DNA of 64,000 nt from Dugong dugon (lineage: Eukaryota; Chordata; Mammalia; Sirenia; Dugongidae), in NCBI GenBank assembly GCA_030035585.1, contig CM057469.1:22996501-23060500 (forward strand), written 5' to 3'. The position numbers and the translations under genes were made by a program. This document shows positions 10,160 through 20,790 of this stretch, one piece after another (position 1 is the stretch's first letter; each line of letters starts with the position of its first letter). Under the pieces are notes generated by a model. It saw only the letters and a program-made list of their open reading frames with translations. It searched no databases and was not told the origin of the DNA.

Positions 10160-12288
10160 GTCCCTTTTTTTAAAAAAAAGAAAAAATTTGAGTATGTCTG
10201 AGCAGGCGGACTGCGTGCTCTATGTTGTGTGCTCGTATGTGCGCTCAATACTTTTCGCTTCCTTCTCCAACTGGCAGGTTCAGTCACTGAGATGTGGTAG
10301 AGCAGGGCAGGTCTAGCTGAAGAGGAGCCACTGGGACGCATTGTTTGTGGCACTCACTACAGCCACCAGGGTGGTCGGTAATCAGTGCTGGGCAGGTTCC
10401 AGTAGGCCGTGCCTGCACTGCTTGGTGGTGTGATGTCAAGCGCACGGTTCAGGTAGGCAGGATGCAGCGGGGAGATGGTTATGTGTGGAGCTAAGCTGGA
10501 TATGGGAGAGAGGAGAGAGGAACAGGAGCCAAAAAAACATACAAACAAACAAAAAAGAATGCTAGGGGAGCTTGCCGTTGGAATGGAGAGATGAGGGACT
10601 ATGAAATGGAGAAAAACAGAAGGGGGAAGAGGAAGAAAAGAAAAGAATTAACAAATAAAAGTCAGAAAGGTTAAAGAACCGCAAAGGTCCCAGGGATCCC
10701 ACTGATGCAGCTATGAGGTCTGGGGAAGTCTCTCTCAGGTATCGCAGCACAGCCTGGCCAGAAGGCGCAGAGGCATACAATGCCTGGTATTCAGGGATCA
10801 GAAAGAGAAGGAAGATATAGAGAGAGGAGAAACTGAGCAATGAAGAAAGACAAAAGGGAAAAAGAGGGAAAAGAAAACAAAACAAAAAAAAGAAAACGTA
10901 AAAAGAAATGCTCTCAGGGATACCTCTGCACGTCTGTGGAAGCCGAAGGGGAGTCTCTCTGGTACGCAGCTCCCGCCTGGCCAGAAACGGCTCCCAACTC
11001 AAGAAAAGGAAAAGAAAACAGACAAACAATTCAAAACGAAGAAAAGCCCCAGGATCCCACCAGCGTGGTAGCCCAGACCAGGAAGCAGCTCCACACTTGA
11101 ATGGAGCTCCGCAGCCCCTCAGGAAAAAGCAAAGACGGCGCACGGAGCCAGGCACTCAAGCAAAACGAGGAGGAGGCGTCGAGAGGCAAGCAAGAAATAC
11201 AAAGAAGCAGAAAAGAAAAAAAAAAAAAAAGCAACACCAGCAGCCAACAAATGGCACTCAGAGAGCAAGCCAGTGCAGGCTGGTGTTTCTGGACAAGAGA
11301 CTGTGTCCATGGGAAGCAGATGAGGCCGAGTGTGGGTGAAGAAGGGTGGAGAGTGGGAAAGCGTATATCACAAATTGCTGGCGCTCTGGAGCCCCTCAGG
11401 AAGAAGCAAAGATGGCGCACGGAGCCAGGCACTCAAGCAAAATGAGGAGGAGGCAGCGAGAGGCAAGCAAGAAATCCAAAGAAGCAGAAAAGAAAAAGAA
11501 AAGCAACACCGGCAGCCAACAAATGACACCCAGAGAGCCGCCTGCTTGGGTGTGTGGAATCCAAGCAGCCAGCACCTCCCGGTCAAGAGACCGTGGCCGC
11601 AGGAAGCAAAGGAACAAACGAACAAAAGCCCCGGGATCCCACCAGCGCAGCAGCCCATACCGGGAAGCAGCTGCACACTTGAATGGAACCCTGCAGCCCC
11701 TCAGGAAGAAGCAAAGATGGCGCTCGGAGCCAGGCACCCGAGCAAAAGGAGGGGGAGGCGGCAAGAGCCAAGTGAGAAATCAAAAGAAGCAGGAAAGAAA
11801 AAAGCAACACTAGCAGCCAACAAATGGCATCCAGAGAGCCGCCTGCTTGGGTGTGTGGAATGCAAGCAGCCGGCGCTTCCCGGTCAAGAGACTATGGTCG
11901 CGGGAAGCAGAGGAGCCTGAGCCGGGGCGAAGAGGGGTCGGGGGTGGGAAAGCACACACCGCAAATTACCAGCTGTTTTGTCTCCCATTGGACGCTCCAT
12001 GAGGCTGCTTTCTCGTACCTCCGTTTGCTGGTCTCTGATAGGAGTCCAAGATGGTGGATCCGTGCTGCGTTAGCTGGTAGGAGACCTCTGCATGAATCTC
12101 TCTTCGCTCTCCATTCTGTTTCAGTATTCTCACTCCATTTGGTGCTCTGCTGAGTTCTTTATCTCTTCATTTGATGTTCTAGGGTTTCAGGTATGTTGCA
12201 TTCTCTGTTTGGCTTAGTTTTTCAGATCTTTGCTGTGGAGGGACAGCGTGGTGCTTCTTCCTAGAACGCCATCTCGTCGGAACCTCTG
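10160..12288 (-). mobile_element. L1-A distal 5'UTR (second, diverged copy)
   Basis: This is a second L1 5'UTR placed head to tail beyond the first. It starts near 10160-10200 with poly-T/A and the sequence just upstream of ORF1 (tatgtctgagcagg, as at 40138 in L1-B) but has no ORF1. It contains lower-GC, more diverged relatives of the monomer (GCCCC(a/g)GGATCCCACCAGC at about 11045 and 11628). It ends with the same promoter-distal segment as the proximal copy, at 'aacgccatctcgtcgg' near 12266-12280. It resembles the L1-B 5'UTR more than the proximal L1-A 5'UTR. Confidence 0.78.
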
Positions 12289-12301
12289 GGTTTTTATTTT
12301 T

Positions 12302-13069
12302 ATTATTATTTTTACCATGCCTGTATGCCATAAATTTTTTTAATGCTTTTATTTAAGCCCTGGGCCTATTCTCTGTGGGAGGTGTCATGTCTGCTGTGCA
12401 GCGGTAAACTCAGTTCCAAAGTCTGGGAGCAATTTCTACCAGCTAACATTTATACTGCGTAGAACAGATTTCTACACATGACTTTTTTAAAGTATTGTGC
12501 AAAAGTCTTCTATGTGGCAAATAATTCACATCACTGAAATGATATATATTGTTTAGGGAAGTTGCTGAGAAATCAAGAAAAATATCCTTTGAAAAGCAGG
12601 TATTGCGGTGCCTGTCAGTGACCTGGCAGAGAAGGAGTCCATGAAACTACACAACATACCATCCTTTGGATCAGAGATAAATTTAGCATGGCCTTTACTC
12701 CTACCTCTGGCCACCGCCACCTTACTAAGGTTTAGAAATAACAGCTGATGGAGATGCAAAGGTTTCTATCCCATTTTGAACTACTGTACGAAACCACACC
12801 ATGAGAAAATGCAGCTCTAATTCTGTACACAAGTGCCTATGTACACACCCTGCTCACCTGGTACATGAGCTTTTAAAATACTTATCCTAGCAGATTAAAC
12901 AGGATTAAAACAACTAGTGGAGGTGAAACAGCTACTCTGACACCATATATTACTAAGTGAAAAGAGGAGATAATTATTAGGAAAGGAAGCCATGGTCTTA
13001 CTAAGTTTAGGATTCAGTCTACCTCAAGGGCACACCTGACTTTTATAAACTATAGAGCCAGAAAGATCC
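12302..13069. other. RGS7: Intron, unassigned
   Basis: This stretch between L1-A and the first SINE has no open frame of note and no repeat family I can name. Confidence 0.4.
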
Positions 13070-13230
13070 AACCAACCAACCCTTTGCTGTCAAGTCAATT
13101 CTATTTCGTAGTGACACTATAGGACAAAGTAGAACTGCCCCACAGAGTTTCCAAGGGGCGGCTGGTGGATTCAAACTGCTGACCTTTTTCTTAGCAGCCA
13201 AGCTCTTAACCACTGTGCTGCCAGGGCTCC
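13070..13230 (-). repeat. AfroSINE
   Basis: This is a reverse-complement copy of the afrotherian tRNA-derived SINE. It holds 'tagaactgccccacaga' in the body and the complement of the tRNA-like head at 'ccactgtgctgccagggctcc'-type sequence. The elevated divergence suggests an older copy. Confidence 0.85.
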
Positions 13231-13420
13231 ATCCTAATGCTAAAAATCAGGTTGGCACGGTCATTCAGAACCAGGGAACAGCTGCTTTGCAAAGAATATT
13301 ATAGCTCAAAGGGTAACGTGTTCAAAAGAGTCATTTTTTTTAGTAAGTTTAAGACTGTAGGTGTACTTCAGAAATAGTCAGAGAAGCAGGAAAGAGACTG
13401 ACAGATGTAAGTAGCTACTA

Positions 13421-13792
13421 AGAAATAATCACGGGGGCATTAGTGGTTCAGTGGTAGAATTCTTGCTTTCTATGCAGGAGACTGGGGTTTGAATCCTAGC
13501 CCATACACCTCATGTGTAGCCACTGCCCATCTGTCAGTGGAGGCTTGAATTTTGCTAGGATGTTGAATACATTTCAGCAGAGCTTCCAGACTACGACAGA
13601 CTAGAAAGAAAGGCATGGTAATCTACTTCCGAAAATCAGCCAGTGAAAATCATATGGATCACCATGGTCTGATCTGCAACTGATCATGGTAGTGCTGCAA
13701 GACCTGGCAGCATTTTACTCAGTCGTGCGTGGGGTCGCCTTGAGTTGGGGGCATACTGGATGGCAGCTAACAATCACAACAAAGAAATAATC
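13421..13792 (+). repeat. tRNA-Gly-headed SINE with RTE-like tail, with TSD
   Basis: This 348-bp element (13433-13780) is flanked by a perfect 12-bp duplication, AAGAAATAATCA (13421-13432 and 13781-13792). Its head resembles tRNA-Gly: an A box TGGTTCAGTGG at 13445-13455 and a B box GGTTTGAATCC at 13487-13497. The body resembles the RTE 5' region (cagagcttccagactacgac). The tail ends GGCAGCTAACAATCACAAC, as RTE and SINE tails do here. It differs from the common AfroSINE, whose head is a different tRNA. It is probably RNA polymerase III derived and mobilised by an RTE LINE (inference). Confidence 0.8.
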
Positions 13793-13837
13793 AATGTTTA
13801 TAATTTATGCATGGAAAATCATTTTAGCTATAAAACT

Positions 13838-13991
13838 AAAAACCAAACCCATTGCCATCGAGTCAATTCAGACTCATAGTGATACTAAAGGTCAGAGTAG
13901 AACTACCCAGTAGGGTTTCCAAGGAGCTGCTGGTGGATTCCAACTGCCGACCTTTTGGTTAGCAGCCCAGCTCTTAACCAATGCGCCACCA
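13838..13991 (-). repeat. AfroSINE
   Basis: A reverse-oriented copy with an A-rich tail complement (aaaccaaacccattgcc) at its left and the head complement ending 'aatgcgccacca' at its right. Confidence 0.85.
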
Positions 13992-14826
13992 TGTATGAAA
14001 ACCTGCTTTCAGTTGCTTGTTCAACACTTTAAAGAAGTTGTACAGCTTCATTAGAAGGGAATGAAGAGATAAAGCCAATCATATCCAGGTCAGGAGGTAA
14101 ATGGGCATTATTGTATTTATGGAAGGCTGAAAAATTAGTTTTTCTTTGTTTGAATGAACTAATTCACCCTTTATAGAGTGCAAGCTCTGTATTAGATTTA
14201 CAGCAGAGTAAGAAGCATTAATGATTGGTCTGAAGATAAAATAGATTATGCACACAGAAAATGAATCAATCTGACAGCCATACTGATCCCAATTAAATAT
14301 GATCAACAATGTAGCTGACATCATGAAAGTTACTTTGATGGCTGCATATATGCAATTAATATACCATTTTGGAACTGTTTATGAAGAAAGACTGTTATTA
14401 TAATTTAACCCTATCCACTCCCTGAAGATGTTTAAAAATGAGAGAGAAATCCATGCCTGGCTTCTGTCCTTGTATCGTATCTAGTAAATAAGTGGTCATT
14501 TGAAGACCTCTAGGGATCATTTGAAATTCTGGATGTCAATGATTTGTTGAAAGAGGGTTTTAAGGTAAGTTGGAAGAACAGACCAGTGCCTGGGTAAGGG
14601 AGCAGGTTCTGATGGCATATCTGGGGACAGGAGAAAAGGGTTTATGGTATTTCAGGATCTTGTGGAAGGAAGACTGATAAATCCATATTATTTGTACTTA
14701 ATAGTGTTCAGTATTTTATGACAGCATTTCATACCTTTTCATTTCTATTATAGCAATTCATTGTGTATTTAGCTGAATATTTTACTACAGATTTTGGTAC
14801 TCTTAGACACATGATGGGTCATCAAA
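13992..14826. other. RGS7: Intron, unassigned
   Basis: Unique sequence. I see no repeat family or gene in it. Confidence 0.4.
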
Positions 14827-14997
14827 AAAGATAAAGACCCTCAAAGAGATGGATTGACACAGTGGCTGCAACAATGGGCTCAAACACAGCAACAGCATCC
14901 TGTGAGGATGGCACAGGACCCAGCAGTGTTTTGTTCTGTTGTACGTAGGGTCACTATGAGTCAGAACCGACTTGTTGGCACCTAACAACAGCAACAA
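14827..14997 (+). mobile_element. RTE LINE 3' end (5'-truncated)
   Basis: This is the last part of an RTE-type LINE. It reads the C-terminal coding end (GATGGATTGACACAGTGG, 'IDTV' type) and then a tail ending CCTAACAACAGCAACAA. Its final 50 bp or so (gggtcactatgagtcagaac) are the same module that ends the AfroSINEs, which supports SINE mobilisation by this LINE. Confidence 0.75.
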
Positions 14998-15085
14998 GAA
15001 GCCATGTGGTTACCATGTAGTGGATTTGAACTTTTAGTTGGAATTTAGGATTTTTTTTAAGTTAGCATTATACCCAATTACTCTT

Positions 15086-15271
15086 ACATGTACATAAAAC
15101 ACAAAACAAAAACAAACCTGTTGCTGTCCAGTTTATTCCACCTCATAGCGACCCTATAGGACCGAGTAGAACTGCCCCACAGGGTTTCCAGCTGGTAGGT
15201 TCGAACTGCCAACCTTTTGGTTAGCAGCCGAATGCTTAACCACTGTACCACCAGGGCTCCACATGTACATA
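15086..15271 (-). repeat. AfroSINE with 11-bp TSD
   Basis: A reverse SINE at 15097-15260 between two copies of ACATGTACATA (15086-15096 and 15261-15271). The perfect duplication marks a relatively recent insertion. Confidence 0.9.
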
Positions 15272-15359
15272 TACATGTACATACAGTACACAGGAATAAT
15301 ATAAATTTTTTGTTTTCTTCTACTTATTGAGTATTTTCATAATTTATATTTTTCTGGGA

Positions 15360-15475
15360 AAACTTCATTTCTTTATCCATTCCTTGATTATTTCATTCAC
15401 CTAACAAATATTTACTGAATTCTTTCTATGAGCCAGGCCTGCCAATATAGTGGTGACAGTTTGGTCCTTGAATGA
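15360..15475 (-). repeat. LINE2-like 3' fragment
   Basis: 'Attcacctaacaaatattta' followed by 'tgagccaggcctgcc' is the complement of an old L2/MIR-type 3' end. It is short and degraded. Confidence 0.5.
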
Positions 15476-15811
15476 CTGTCTTTGGCTTCCAGGATATCAC
15501 ACTTTCTTGGCTGTCCTTCTCTTTCACTGGCTACTCGGTCTCAGTCTTCTGTGATAGCTCTTCACTCTCTAGCTGATCTATAAATGTTGCAGGCATCTGT
15601 CCTAGCTGTTTTTCCTTTTTCCAGCTACACACTGTTGCTAAGTACATATATTGAGGATTCCTAAACTCATAGCTTCCGTGCAGACCACTCCATGGTGCTC
15701 CATACTTACCTATCCAATGCCTATTTGACTTCTCTTCTGAGAGGTCAAACTCAACCAAGACAGAACCCTTGATGTCCCCCCCTCTCAAACCTGTTCCCTT
15801 GTCTTCTCTAC

Positions 15812-16029
15812 CTCATTTATGGAGCCCTGGTGGCCCAGTGTTTAAAGCACTCGACTGCTAAGCAAAAGGCTGGCGGTTTGAACCCACCAGCCACTCGGTG
15901 GGAGAAAGATGTGACAATCTGCTTCTGTAAAGATTTACAGCCTTGAAAACCCTATGGGGCAGTTCTTCTCAGTCCTATACGGTAGCGATGAGTCAGAATT
16001 GACTCAACAGCAATGGGTAGCTCATTTAT
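15812..16029 (+). repeat. AfroSINE with TSD
   Basis: A forward SINE at 15821-16020 beginning GGAGCCCTGGTGGCCCAGTG. It has a B-box-like GGTTTGAACCC, the 'gggagaaagatgtg' linker and the 'gatgagtcagaattgactc' tail. CTCATTTAT flanks it at 15812-15820 and 16021-16029. Confidence 0.92.
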
Positions 16030-16034
16030 GATGT

Positions 16035-16325
16035 GCAGTCTCCTATCCAAGAACATGGTCCGCCTTTCCATTTGTTCAGGTTTGCTTTGTGGTCTTTCGG
16101 GAGTGTTTTAAAGTTTTCTTCATATAAGTTTTGCTCATTTCTTAGTTATTTTATTTTGTGTTAGTATGTGTGAATCTACTCTTCCATCATATCATTTAAC
16201 TGGTTATTATTTCCATAAATATAAATTATTGATTTATGTATGCTATTTTTTATATTCCTACTTTGCTAAATTACCTTATTTTTGTTACTATTTTTGACTA
16301 ATTTATTCAAAAGCTGGAACAGGTC
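16035..16325 (-). repeat. Old L1 ORF2 fragment
   Basis: The sequence 'ctatccaagaacatgg' followed by 'cctttccatttgttcagg' is the reverse complement of a conserved L1 reverse-transcriptase stretch, much more diverged than in L1-A, L1-B and L1-C. It is an ancient L1M-type fragment. Confidence 0.6.
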
Positions 16326-16709
16326 TTGCAGCAGTGTTTTAGAAATGTATGTGGTTGCTCACTTCCTGAGCTCTTGCATATCTAACAGTATCTTTTGTTG
16401 CCTGTGTGCATTTTTTTTTTCATTTTTTTAATATATATAAAATTTTTTGTTTTTTCCTTCCCCCTGCCTTTATGCCTGTGGTATCTTTTCTCTCTTTGAA
16501 ATTCAAAATTATAAGCAGAGGCCATTACTAGGAGCTTGTCCTTTGCATTATTTTTTTTGTATGTGGATGTGTATTTGTAAGAACTGGTGGATCATTTAAA
16601 TCTGTTGATTCAGGTTTTCTTCAGTAGAAGAGAGGTTTTTTTTTCATGTTTTATTATTTAAGTATAATAATGCCTACTATTTAGAGCTTTTCTAAGGATT
16701 AAGTAAGTA

Positions 16710-16883
16710 ATACATACCAAAAAAAAAACCCATTGCCATCGAGTTGATTCTGACTCATAGTGATCCTATAGGACAGAGTAGAACTGCCCCATAGGGCTTC
16801 TAAGGAGTGGCTGGTGGATTCAAACTGCCGATCTTTTGGTTAGCAGCCGAGCTCTTCATCACTGAGCCACCAGGTGATACATA
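16710..16883 (-). repeat. AfroSINE
   Basis: A reverse SINE (16717-16876) with an A-rich run at its left end. A short duplication ATACATA lies on both sides (16710-16716 and 16877-16883). Confidence 0.85.
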
Positions 16884-16915
16884 TAAAGTAGTTATTACTA
16901 CATCTGTCGGAGCCC

Positions 16916-17120
16916 TGGTGTCTCGGTGGTTAAAGCTCTCCGCTGCTAACCAAAAGGTTAGCGGTTTGAACCCACCAGCAGCTCTCACCAGAGGCTCCGT
17001 GGGAGAAAGATGTGGGAGTCTGCTTCTGTAAAGATTTACAGCCTTGGAAACTCTACGGGGCAGTTCTACTCTGTCCTATAGGGTCGCTATGAGTTGAAAT
17101 CAAGTCAACAGCAATGGGTT
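16916..17120 (+). repeat. AfroSINE
   Basis: A forward SINE starting GGAGCCCTGGTGTCTCGGTG and ending 'aacagcaatgggtt'. Flanks ACTACATCT and ACCACATCT form a duplication with one mismatch. An extra 'ctcaccagag' insertion lies in the linker. Confidence 0.9.
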
Positions 17121-17124
17121 ACCA

Positions 17125-19080
17125 CATCTCTTTCATAACAGTTGCTCAGAGAATATTAACAATTGTGGTCCTTTTTGTATTTGTCTGTTGAGGTTGTTGT
17201 CATATCTATCTCCCTGTTTTTTTGTTGTTGTTGTTTTCTTTTGTTTTTGTTTATTCTTTTGAAACAATGTTTACTTGTATGTTTTACTCCTTTCTGTAAC
17301 CAGATGATCATTTTCTTCTTTTTCATCCTTTTGTTAGCTTTGTTCCCCTCTTTCTCTACCCTAGGTAAGCTTAATAAGTTTATACACTATAGCATCCATT
17401 CTAGTTTTACAATTTTACGCACTGGCAATTCAGCTCTTTCCTACCACTAATAAAAAATAAATCTATTCTTGAATTTTTAATTTCCCATCCTCTTTCTAAT
17501 TTTCTCCCATTCCCTGTTTATTTCTACCCTCCCTTTAGCAAGTTCTCTTCTAATCATAGTGTGTTGTCTTACCAAGCCATCTTTTATCTCTTTTATTACA
17601 TCCAAGTCATTTACTTTTAATATTGTACGTAGCAGATACTGCCATAAATTTACTTCATTTGATTTTATGTCTTAAACGTATTTGTGGGTTTGTTTTGTGA
17701 ATTTTCCCCCCATTTACTTCTCAAACCAAAAGGGTTCTATGTAGAACTGATGTTTGGCTATTGACAGGGTGGAGGGATTCCCTCTTTACAACTAGAACCG
17801 GAGTGCTAGGTAATATAAATTCACATTCACAGGTTAGTTATTTGATAGACTAGGTATAGTGAGGAGTGATTAGGAACTGTGAATAATCTCAGCCTCAGGA
17901 CTTCATAAGGTGTTATATTGTCTCTGAGTGTGATGAGCCCATTTCGATGGGCCACATTTTCATCCCTTATTCAGCTTTGCCAATTTCCCAACCACCTGCA
18001 AGGTACGGCCATGCCTGACTTCTGTGGTGTTTACTTTGTACACTTAGAACTTTCCTGTTGCTGCAGCCCCACTCCAGCTGCCTTCGGGCGCTCTTGATAT
18101 TCTGCAATGAACAGGATCTGAAGAGATGTGCTCCCTTCTCTCCTATGATTTCCCCTCTTTGAGGAGTTTTATTAGTGACCTGCCAGAATCTTCTCTACTT
18201 AGTACTGTGGTGTTCTCTCAGGAGGGTGTTGCAGCCTGGCCCCATATGTGGTATACAGGTGGGACTTGTGGAGTATGTGCTTTAACACCCTTTCTTAATT
18301 TTAGAGCTGATGCATGATTCTATTTGTGTTGTTTTTTTTTGTGTGTGAAGGGTTCATAGTTAAAAACTTTGCTTATGTTTCCATCTTGACAGAAGTAGTT
18401 GATATTTGTATTAATATCTCTCAACTATATCACTAAAAATCTAGAATATGTATGTGTGTGTTTGTGTATTGAATATGCCCAGGAAAAGTGCAGAACAAAT
18501 TACATTAGTTTTAGAGTTAGAGCTTAGCTGACACGTTAAATAAACAGCTATCTGGATTTTGTAGAGGGAAAAGTTGATACAGGTCAATTATTAGATAGGG
18601 GCATGGGGTTGGGAGGAGGAATTTGGCCCTTGGAGCGCGTCCATTCACATTGGCATCCACTGAGAAGCATGTTGCCCACCCATGCCTTCGTTAGTGGTCA
18701 GGCAATTGCTTCCATATAGTTACTTGTTCCCATTGACAGGGCCCCTTTTTGTCTGTTGACACTCTTGCTTCTGTCAGGTTCACTTTGGGGACACCGCAAG
18801 TGACCTGCTCCTTCTCCCTCAAACTGGGAGCATGTGCTATGCTGCCTAAGGTCCTATGCTATTTTTCTGTTTTACCATCAGTTGCTGCTTTCTTACCATT
18901 CTGAGGTGTGGGATCCCCTGAGGCTGCCCAGGCTGCTTTCCGCCTGAAAAAACCATATGATAATTCCTGCAGTGTAATCCTTCTGAGTCCCAGAGTCTCC
19001 ATGTTGGAAGCAAGCAATAGGTACTCTCTCCTCTTGTATTTCAACAATTTTGTGGTTTTCTCCATTGCTTGAAATATTAT
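17125..19080. other. RGS7: Intron, T-rich, probably decayed repeats
   Basis: A T-rich region (17160-17350), then mixed sequence with no clear family. Parts of 16330-16480 and 17400-17700 have the feel of an old L1 read in reverse, but I cannot support a boundary. No gene is seen. Confidence 0.35.
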
Positions 19081-19082
19081 TC

Positions 19083-19500
19083 TGTCATCTCAATTAGCTT
19101 TTGCTCTATAACAAACCACCTGAAAACTTTGTGGCTCGAAATAAACAATTTTATTTAGCTCATGATTCTGTGGATCAGATGGTAAGCTCTTCTGGCCTGG
19201 ACCTGCTTGACTGATTTCTCCTGCGCTGTCTGATGTGTTTGTGGCTGGCTAGTAGGGTGAACAATCTAGAATTTCTGACACATCTGGCACTTGGTAGGCT
19301 GTTGGCCAAGTGCCTCCAATTCTCTCTTCCTTTAGCCTGCTATCACTAGCTTCTTCCAATGGTGTTTACAGGGTTCGAAGCACAATATAAGTTTCTGCTT
19401 GTGCCACATGCACTATTGTCTCACCTGCCATAGTAAGTACCATGGCCAAGCCATGAGTCACTGTAGGCAGGGACTATCCAAGGGCCTGGATGAAGTGGAG
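19083..19500 (-). repeat. Old dispersed repeat, LTR-like, family uncertain
   Basis: The stretch 'attagcttttgctctataa' plus 'caaaccacctgaaaac' and 'ctcatgattctgtggatcag' resembles a common mammalian LTR-type repeat in reverse orientation. I cannot name the subfamily. Confidence 0.5.
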
Positions 19501-19642
19501 TCTAAACAAATCGAGGCCATTACTGCAATAATTTTCCGTATCTGTATTTCCTCTGCCTTTTAGTTCTACCATTCTGTTATACATCCTACTGTCTTTTGGC
19601 TTGAGTTTGCAAAATACATGCTCCAGAAACTGATCATTTTCT

Positions 19643-20170
19643 CTTAGTGTCTTAGTCATCTAGTGCTGCTATAACAGAAATACCATAAGCAATGGCTTTA
19701 ACAAAGAGAAATTTATTTTCTCACAGTTTAGGAGGGTAGAAGTCTAAATTCAGGGTGCCAGATCTAAGGAAGGCTTTCTCTCTCTGTCGGTTTCGGGGGG
19801 AAGGTCCTTGTCATCAATCTTCCCTGGTCAAGGAGCTTCTCAATGCAGGGATCCCAGGTCCAAAGGATGTGCTATTCTCCTGCCTCTTGTTTCTTGCTGG
19901 TATGAGGTCCCCTGTCTCTCTGCTGGCTTCTCTCTTTTATTTCTCAAAAGATACTGGCTTAAAACACCACCTAACCTTGTAGTTTGAGTCCTGCCTCATT
20001 AATATAACTACCGCTAATCCCACCTCATTAACATTATAGAGGTAGGATTTACAACGCATAGAAAAATCACATCAGATAACAAAACGGTGGACAATCACAC
20101 AGTACTGGGAATCATGGCCTAGCCAAGATGACACACATCTGGGGGACACAATTCAATCCATGACACTTAG
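19643..20170 (-). mobile_element. Solo MaLR-type LTR with 5-bp TSD
   Basis: The LTR occupies 19648-20165 in reverse. Its 5' end reads TGTCATGGATTGAATTGTGT on the minus strand, and its 3' end contains the complement of 'tgctataacagaaatacc'. CTTAG flanks it at 19643-19647 and 20166-20170, the 5-bp duplication expected of ERVL-MaLR integration. No internal retroviral sequence is present, so it is a solo LTR. Confidence 0.85.
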
Positions 20171-20587
20171 TAAACATGCTTTATATCTAGTATTATGCCA
20201 TACTACTTATGGACAATATTTTAAGTAAATTTATCAAAATGCAAAGCTTCAGTGAAGTCTGCAGCCTTCACAAAATTATTAAGAATTATCAATAACTCTT
20301 TGATGTCAGCCTGCTGGTTTGTGACCCTTGCTGTCTCTCCTCAGAAAGACCAACTTTGTCAAGCTCTTGAAATGACATTGACCAAACTGAGGAGTACCTT
20401 ACAACCCTCAGATTTATTAGTGGCTAGAATTTGAAATTAGTCTTACTGTGAGCCCTAAATATCTAGGGACATTATATATTTCTGCATTCCCTAAGTTACA
20501 CTCTGCTTGTTCCACCTTTGTCCTTCTCTCCATCAGCCATGCTTCTTGATTTAAAAGCATTTCTTGAGAGGTATCCTGGCATTGAAG

Positions 20588-20790
20588 ATTAGTCATGGAC
20601 TTTGGAGACAGACTTGACCTTGAATCATGATTCAAGTATTTACTGACTGTAGAGCATGGAGCAAGTTACTTAATTTCTCTGCCTTTCTTTCCTTCTTTTA
20701 TAAAATGATTTAGTACTGTGTGTTGTGAAGCATAAATGAGTCAACATGCAAGTGTTCCAGAACCTTGTTTTTATTTTTAAATGGGCCAGA
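20588..20790 (+). repeat. MIR
   Basis: 'Catggactttggagacaga' followed by 'gcaagttacttaatttctctgcc' (split by eye) and 'ataaaatga' follows the MIR core in forward orientation. Confidence 0.75.

Larger units (their letters stand above)
1676..12301 (-). mobile_element. L1-A: LINE-1 with two 5'UTRs and its target-site duplication
   Basis: This is a LINE-1 in minus orientation. It has a T-rich (poly-A complement) start at about 1689, a 3'UTR at 1700-2887, ORF2 at 2888-6713, an inter-ORF spacer, ORF1 at 7147-8196, and then two successive 5'UTR copies (8197-10158 and 10160-12288). The flanks carry GGTTTTTATTTTT at 1676-1688 and again at 12289-12301, a likely 13-bp target-site duplication. In element orientation this corresponds to a TTTT/A-type endonuclease site. 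The duplicate is low-complexity, so chance is possible. At about 10.6 kb the element is much longer than a standard L1 because of the doubled 5'UTR. It is antisense to RGS7. Confidence 0.85.

Noticed and set aside
12553-12759. A 68-codon minus frame beginning MHLHQLLFLNLSK
   Set aside because: Short, no homology recognised, no gene signals.
13433-13505. A possible tRNA-Gly gene
   Set aside because: It has A and B boxes but is the head of a longer retroposed SINE with flanking duplication, and the anticodon arm is degraded.
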